Position numbers and translations under genes: made by a program. Source: Candidatus Sulfotelmatobacter sp. (GTDB taxonomy: Bacteria > Acidobacteriota > Terriglobia > Terriglobales > SbA1). Taken from it: DNA of 18,006 bases. The stretch spans positions 1-18,006 of the forward strand of contig JASLEQ010000418.1 of assembly GCA_030151135.1 (NCBI GenBank), written 5' to 3'. How positions within the stretch are numbered: position 1 is the first letter of the stretch; each line of letters opens with the position of its first letter. The notes beneath the pieces were generated by a model, which did not search any database, had not been told where the DNA came from, and saw nothing but the letters and a program-made list of their open reading frames with translations. Shown in pieces: positions 14,576 through 18,006 of the stretch.

Positions 14576-14815
14576 CTATCCGTGGCGCCGTTCGCGCGCA
14601 ACATCCGGGCGGCCAGCCACCGTCATCGCCGCCGTCGTATTCGCGAGCCGGAGCATGTGTTCCTGGATTGCGACCTGTAGTTCCTTCACAGTTCGGCTCC
14701 AGTGCGGGCCTTCCTCGTACACAGCGCGCGCGCACAAATCGCGGATTCGGTCCTCAAGACGTCGACCTGGCACTCTCAAGCTCCGTTGGCTAAAGTCTAG
14801 TCTCAGATGCCGCAT
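14576..14815 (-). CDS. Possible small helical protein, 79 aa
   Basis: The central part (about residues 17-60) reads RRLEDRIRDLCARAVYEEG...TVKELQVAIQEHMLRLANT, a regular amphipathic two-helix pattern with a Cys and an EH pair. This resembles small acidobacterial proteins of the form 'LEERIRxLCxxAV...ELxxALxEHI', though I cannot name a family. The N-terminal 15 residues and C-terminal 18 residues look less structured. GAGG lies only 1 nt before the ATG, too close to be useful, so the start is uncertain. It would be convergent with the cytochrome gene, with the 12-bp hairpin between them. The alternative is that it is non-coding. Confidence 0.45.
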   Translation of the reverse strand: MRHLRLDFSQRSLRVPGRRLEDRIRDLCARAVYEEGPHWSRTVKELQVAIQEHMLRLANTTAAMTVAGRPDVARERRHG

Positions 14816-15110
14816 GCCTCGGGGGTGTTGGTTGCTGGTGCCCGAGAAGGAACGAATTTCAGCCCAGGCGATTGCCCTCGACCAAGGCTATAGGTCGTGC
14901 AGGCCACAGATAAAAAAGGTTTGAAACTGAATCAGGATTTTCGATGAGGGCGGCCTGTAGATTGTGTTTTGAGTCCTTGCAGTCGTCACCGAATCTCATG
15001 CTATAATCCGGCGCCGTTACAGCAAAAGTTTCTGTGGTCTCGTAAACTTTCCCGTGTATGCAGCCAGGGCGGCGTCACCGCACCGGGCCGCCGCTCAATC
15101 AGGAGGAGCA
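14816..15110. other. Non-coding spacer and leader of the histone-like gene
   Basis: No plausible gene was seen on either strand. A CAGGCC/GGCCTG pair (around 14899 and 14953) could fold across about 50 bp. The right part holds the extended -10 promoter (14999-15007) and a leader of about 97 nt for the gene at 15111. Confidence 0.4.
14999..15007 (+). promoter_or_regulatory. Consensus extended -10 promoter of the histone H1-like gene
   Basis: TGC-TATAAT (14999-15007) is a perfect extended -10. TTGCAG (14977-14982) could act as a poor -35 at 19 bp. Transcription would start near 15014, leaving a leader of about 97 nt. It is the strongest -10 in the window and suggests high expression. Confidence 0.65.
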
Positions 15111-15479
15111 ATGACGTTCGACGATCTAACGCTCTACGGTCGTGATGAAGAAGAAGAGTTCGGCGATAGCGGCGCGTATAGCGAGTCGCTAGAAGAAGAT
15201 TTCGAAGAGGAAGAAGAAGAGGAAGAAGAACCGGGAACGGCTGAATCCGAAGCCGAGGAACCCGAACCGGCGTCGCCGCCCGCTCCTCCTGCTCCTCCCA
15301 AGCCCGCTGCGCCTGCCGGTGGCGCAACCAAGAAGAAAGCGGCCAAGAAGAAACCGGCCTTCAAAAAGAAAGCCGCCAAGAAACCAGCGAAGAAGAAGAC
15401 CGCGAAGAAGCCAGCTAAGAAAAAAGCGAAGAAAGCTGCCAAAAAGACGGCAAAGAAAAAGGGCAAGAAGCGTCGTTAA
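15111..15479 (+). CDS. Bipolar acidic/lysine-rich histone H1-like protein
   Basis: The 122-aa product has three parts. Residues 1-10 are MTFDDLTLYG. Residues about 12-55 are extremely acidic, with a run of nine Glu. A Pro/Ala hinge spans about 56-78. The tail, from about 81 to the end, is almost only Lys, Ala and Pro in KKAAKK/KKPAKK repeats, as in histone H1 C-terminal tails and bacterial Hc1/AlgP-like proteins. The tail should bind DNA or RNA by charge; the acidic part may mask it or bind a partner. Little folded structure is expected. AGGAGG stands 4 nt before the ATG, which settles the start over an in-frame ATG at 15054. It has a consensus extended -10 promoter upstream and a strong terminator downstream, so it is a single, probably well-expressed gene. 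The coding function is inferred from composition only. Confidence 0.85.
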   Translation: MTFDDLTLYGRDEEEEFGDSGAYSESLEEDFEEEEEEEEEPGTAESEAEEPEPASPPAPPAPPKPAAPAGGATKKKAAKKKPAFKKKAAKKPAKKKTAKKPAKKKAKKAAKKTAKKKGKKRR

Positions 15480-15506
15480 AAGCTTACCTTCTGATTTTTC
15501 CTTCCT

Positions 15507-15539
15507 AACCGCGTCCCGACGGGGGCGCGGTTTCGTTTT
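15507..15539 (+). terminator. Strong rho-independent terminator
   Basis: AACCGCGTCCC (15507-15517) pairs with GGGGCGCGGTT (15522-15532) over 11 bp with one G-T wobble and a GACG loop, then TTCGTTTTG follows. It ends the histone-like transcript 28 bp after the stop and isolates it from galT. Confidence 0.85.
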
Positions 15540-15623
15540 GCCGGAATACCGTTGCCACGTCCATAGGTGCCGTGCAAGCAGCGTCACCCGATTCGTACAA
15601 TGTGAAGTTGCAGGAGGGTTTTC

Positions 15624-16637
15624 ATGCCTGAGCTCCGGCAGAACTTCATGACCAAGGAGTGGGTCGTCATCGCCACGGAACGAGCAAAACGTCCGGACCA
15701 AATGGTAGTTCGGCGCGAGCGGAAGGCTGCTGTTTCCTTCTCAGAGAAGTGTCCTTTCTGCCCCGGGCACGAGGGCGAGACTCCGCCTGAGATATTAAGG
15801 CTGCATGATGGTGACGGGTGGAAGGCGCGCGTGATCCCGAACAAGTTTGCGGCGCTCTCTCCGGAAGCAAAACCGGAACGCCACATTCGCCGCTCGCTGC
15901 GCTCGATGGGAGGTTTTGGCTTTCACGATGTGATCGTCGAAACGCCCGATCACTCGCTGGCGATGGCGAATATGCCGGATTCGCATGTCGCGGACATCCT
16001 GCGTATCTACAAAACCCGATACGATCAGCTCAGCCTCGATCCGCGGATCGCGCAGGTGACAATTTTCAAGAATCACGGAACCGATGCGGGAACCAGTCTC
16101 GAACATCCGCATTCACAGATGATCGCCACGCCGGTGATCTCCTACCAGATACGACAGCGGTTTCAGGAAGCTTTACGTCATTACGACGATTTCGGCTGCT
16201 GCATCTTTTGCCAGATGATTGATGAAGAATTGCAGGATCAGAAACGGATCGTGGTGACCAGCGAGCACTTCGTGGCCATGGAACTGTTCGCGTCTGCGGC
16301 GCCCTTCTGCACCCATATTTATCCCCGGCGGCACATGGCCAGCTTCGGAGACATCAGCAGTATTGAGGTTGCCGAACTGGGGCGAGTTCTGCGCACGGTC
16401 CTGGCGAAACTGTACGTAGGCCTCGAGAATCCGGATTTCAATTTCACCATTCGTACTGCTCCCGCCGAATGTGTCGGCGTTCGTTATTTCCACTGGTATA
16501 TAAGCGTAATCCCCCGGCTCACGCGGACCGCCGGCTTCGAGCTTGGCTCCGGGATGTTTATCAACACAGTGATTCCTGAAGAAGCAGCTGAGTTTCTGCG
16601 AAATGTCAGGGTGGAGACCGCTGTGGGCGTAAGCTAG
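15624..16637 (+). CDS. galT: Galactose-1-phosphate uridylyltransferase family (HIT-like nucleotidyltransferase)
   Basis: The 337-aa length fits GalT. The enzyme swaps UMP between UDP-glucose and galactose-1-phosphate (Leloir pathway) through a uridylyl-histidine intermediate. Zinc-type CPFC (43-46) begins the first domain, with His110 as a likely further ligand. The active-site signature is NHGTDAGTSLEHPHSQ (150-165), His163 being the expected nucleophile in HPH. A second CIFC pair lies at 193-196. The C-terminal half ends with FHWYISVIPRL (289-299), where a His is common at the Tyr292 position. GGAGG stands 6-7 nt before the ATG; TACAAT (15596-15601) is a possible -10. No other galactose genes are nearby, so the sugar substrate is not certain and a related sugar-1-phosphate nucleotidyltransferase is possible. 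Confidence 0.85.
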   Translation: MPELRQNFMTKEWVVIATERAKRPDQMVVRRERKAAVSFSEKCPFCPGHEGETPPEILRLHDGDGWKARVIPNKFAALSPEAKPERHIRRSLRSMGGFGFHDVIVETPDHSLAMANMPDSHVADILRIYKTRYDQLSLDPRIAQVTIFKNHGTDAGTSLEHPHSQMIATPVISYQIRQRFQEALRHYDDFGCCIFCQMIDEELQDQKRIVVTSEHFVAMELFASAAPFCTHIYPRRHMASFGDISSIEVAELGRVLRTVLAKLYVGLENPDFNFTIRTAPAECVGVRYFHWYISVIPRLTRTAGFELGSGMFINTVIPEEAAEFLRNVRVETAVGVS

Positions 16638-16713
16638 AACCGACTGCCGATCGTAGACTTGATCAGAATCCGCAATCGACAAATGGCATTCCGGCAGTAA
16701 TAACGAGGCTGGG

Positions 16714-18006
16714 CTAGATCCAGAAGTCGCGATCGCCGTGTACGGCGATGCCCTGGCTCGCACTTGCTGCTTTTCCCACGCTGGGCTCGACCCGGTTGCG
16801 TCCGGCGCGCTTCGCCTGGTACATCGCCGCATCCGCGGCATGCAACACCTTCTCTACGTCGCAAGCGGCCGCAGTGGTAGCCACCCCCAAACTCAAGCTG
16901 ACCTTCACCTCAAAACCCCCCGCCATAATGCTGCAGGATGCCACGTGAGCGCGCACTCGCTCGGCGAGTTCCCAGGCTGCCACCGGACCGCATCCAGGAG
17001 CGATGATCAGGAATTCCTCACCGCCGTAGCGTCCCACCGAGTCGTACGGACGCACCATCGCGGCGATGCCACTCGCGATGATCCTCAGTACATCGTCGCC
17101 GGCGGCGTGCCCGCGGCTGTCATTAATGGACTTGAAGTGGTCGACATCGACCATGATTACGCCCACGGACTGGCCATCTCGCTCGGCCCGCAGTAATTCG
17201 CGTTGCAGCGTCTCCAGAATGACTTTGTGATTCCACAAGCCGGTCAGGCTATCGTGCGAGGCCTCGCGGCGGAGAGCGTCCTTGGTCTGCAGCAGCCGGT
17301 TTTGTGTGACCAGCAGGCGCGCGCTGGAGCAGAGAAAAGAAAATCCCACTGCAAGAGCAGCCAAGCCCTCGTGTTCGCGTGCGATCCGCAGCGACATGAA
17401 CAATACGGCGAGGGGGAAGAGTAAATAAAACAGTTCCACGTAAATCCGCTTTTCCCTGGGTTTTGAGCCCAACGGAAGCTCGGCGGTCTCAGCCTGCTTC
17501 CAAGTATGGGCGATGAGCATCGGGATCAGAAGGAGCACGCTCCACAGCGCATCGAACCACTGGCCAGTCTTCAACCCTCGCCCGGGACCGTAGTAATAGA
17601 GAGCGTCGATGCAGCCGGAAAGGGCCAGAAAAGCTCCCATCGAACCGAACAGCCTGCGCACATCGCGGGAGCGGGTCACAATCCCACGCAAAACGAATGC
17701 CGCAGCGACCAGCCCGTACCCTAGAAAGTAAGGAGCCCATACGCCGTGAGCAAGTTCGCCGGACTCAGATTTCGGAAGGTAGAAGAAGTAAACATAAGCG
17801 GTGATGCAGACGAGGATGCCCTGCACAAAGTCGAGGACGATCAGGGTGTCGACCCGGCCGGTTTCGTGCTCCGGATCGAGAGCGAGCGCCATCGCCAGCG
17901 GCGCGAACCAGAAACAGAAGATCAGATTGGTGATCCAGGAGATTACAGCCGTATGCAACAGGTCGTTGAAAATGCCAAGACCCTGCGCTGCGATCAAAAA
18001 ACCGTA
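16714..18006 (-). CDS. Membrane-bound diguanylate cyclase (GGDEF domain), 5' partial
   Basis: The frame runs off the right edge; the TTG at 17997 is probably internal because the reading frame continues before it. The visible 430 residues begin with about seven hydrophobic segments between residues 18 and 233, an unnamed integral-membrane sensor region with charged loops. After a short linker comes a GGDEF domain with DSLTGLWN at 252-259, metal-binding VDVDHFKSIND (286-296) and the active-site GGEEF (328-332), a variant known to be active. An RxxD inhibitory site (RPYD, 319-322) sits five residues before it, so product inhibition is expected. It should make cyclic di-GMP from GTP on the cytoplasmic face. 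No EAL or HD-GYP domain is attached. It is convergent with galT across 76 bp, where an ACTGCCG/CGGCAGT pair with a long loop is the only possible terminator. Confidence 0.9.
   Translation of the reverse strand, partial: YGFLIAAQGLGIFNDLLHTAVISWITNLIFCFWFAPLAMALALDPEHETGRVDTLIVLDFVQGILVCITAYVYFFYLPKSESGELAHGVWAPYFLGYGLVAAAFVLRGIVTRSRDVRRLFGSMGAFLALSGCIDALYYYGPGRGLKTGQWFDALWSVLLLIPMLIAHTWKQAETAELPLGSKPREKRIYVELFYLLFPLAVLFMSLRIAREHEGLAALAVGFSFLCSSARLLVTQNRLLQTKDALRREASHDSLTGLWNHKVILETLQRELLRAERDGQSVGVIMVDVDHFKSINDSRGHAAGDDVLRIIASGIAAMVRPYDSVGRYGGEEFLIIAPGCGPVAAWELAERVRAHVASCSIMAGGFEVKVSLSLGVATTAAACDVEKVLHAADAAMYQAKRAGRNRVEPSVGKAASASQGIAVHGDRDFWI

Noticed and set aside
16173..16841. 222-codon minus-strand frame opposite galT
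   Set aside because: Antisense to conserved GalT motifs; no recognisable domain; reads as a shadow frame.
1..18006. CRISPR array, toxin-antitoxin pair, phage or transposon
   Set aside because: No regularly spaced repeats, no paired small toxin/antitoxin genes, no integrase, transposase or structural phage genes were seen on either strand.

Overview
The window reads as chromosomal DNA from a soil or sediment bacterium, most likely an Acidobacteriota (Terriglobia/Koribacter-like) genome. This is inferred from protein flavour: a CT398-type zinc-ribbon protein with a long C-terminal extension, a DUF6526-type membrane protein, a Met-less small cytochrome c, a response regulator with an RsbRD-like output domain, and intergenic repeats that resemble ones I recall from that phylum. 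No database search was possible. I see no phage, transposase, CRISPR array, rRNA or tRNA. The content is mostly housekeeping, stress, envelope and signalling genes, with many small ordinary-looking transcription units.

Layout. 1-855: 3' part of a coiled-coil/zinc-ribbon gene (+), convergent with a 57-residue zinc-ribbon protein (883-1056, -). 1317-2522: RlmI-type 23S rRNA cytosine methyltransferase. 2545-6053: heat-shock block, with a small heat-shock protein (hsp20) and the ClpB disaggregase in the same direction, separated by a REP-like element and a terminator. The hsp20 promoter is close to consensus and carries a HAIR-like (HspR-type) inverted repeat over its -35 box. A perfect 16-bp inverted repeat closes clpB against a minus-strand run of three genes (8546-6118): two tandem zinc-free quinone oxidoreductase paralogues and a small membrane protein. 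8773-9231: DUF6526-like membrane protein.

9291-11495 is a signalling patch: a response regulator with an RsbRD-like helical domain (-), a 49-residue charged helical protein (10457-10606), a single-domain response regulator (10839-11219), and a 91-residue protein of unknown function whose stop codon directly abuts the regulator's stop. 11867-13900: large MltD-type lytic transglycosylase lipoprotein with three LysM domains, behind an extended -10 promoter overlapped by a 14-bp perfect palindrome. 14135-14437: periplasmic c-type cytochrome. 14576-14815: possible small helical protein (-). 15111-15479: strikingly bipolar acidic/lysine-rich histone H1-like protein with an extended -10 promoter and a strong terminator. 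15624-16637: GalT-family nucleotidyltransferase. 16714-18006: membrane-bound diguanylate cyclase (-), cut by the window edge.

How the genes fit together: Hsp20 and ClpB are a natural holdase/disaggregase pair. The quinone reductase pair and the small membrane protein probably share one transcript. The two response regulators and the cyclase are regulatory but have no histidine kinase in view. I found no convincing multi-gene novel system. The most unusual items are the Met-less cytochrome, the bipolar histone-like protein, the HspR-like operator, and several unexplained palindromes and small genes.
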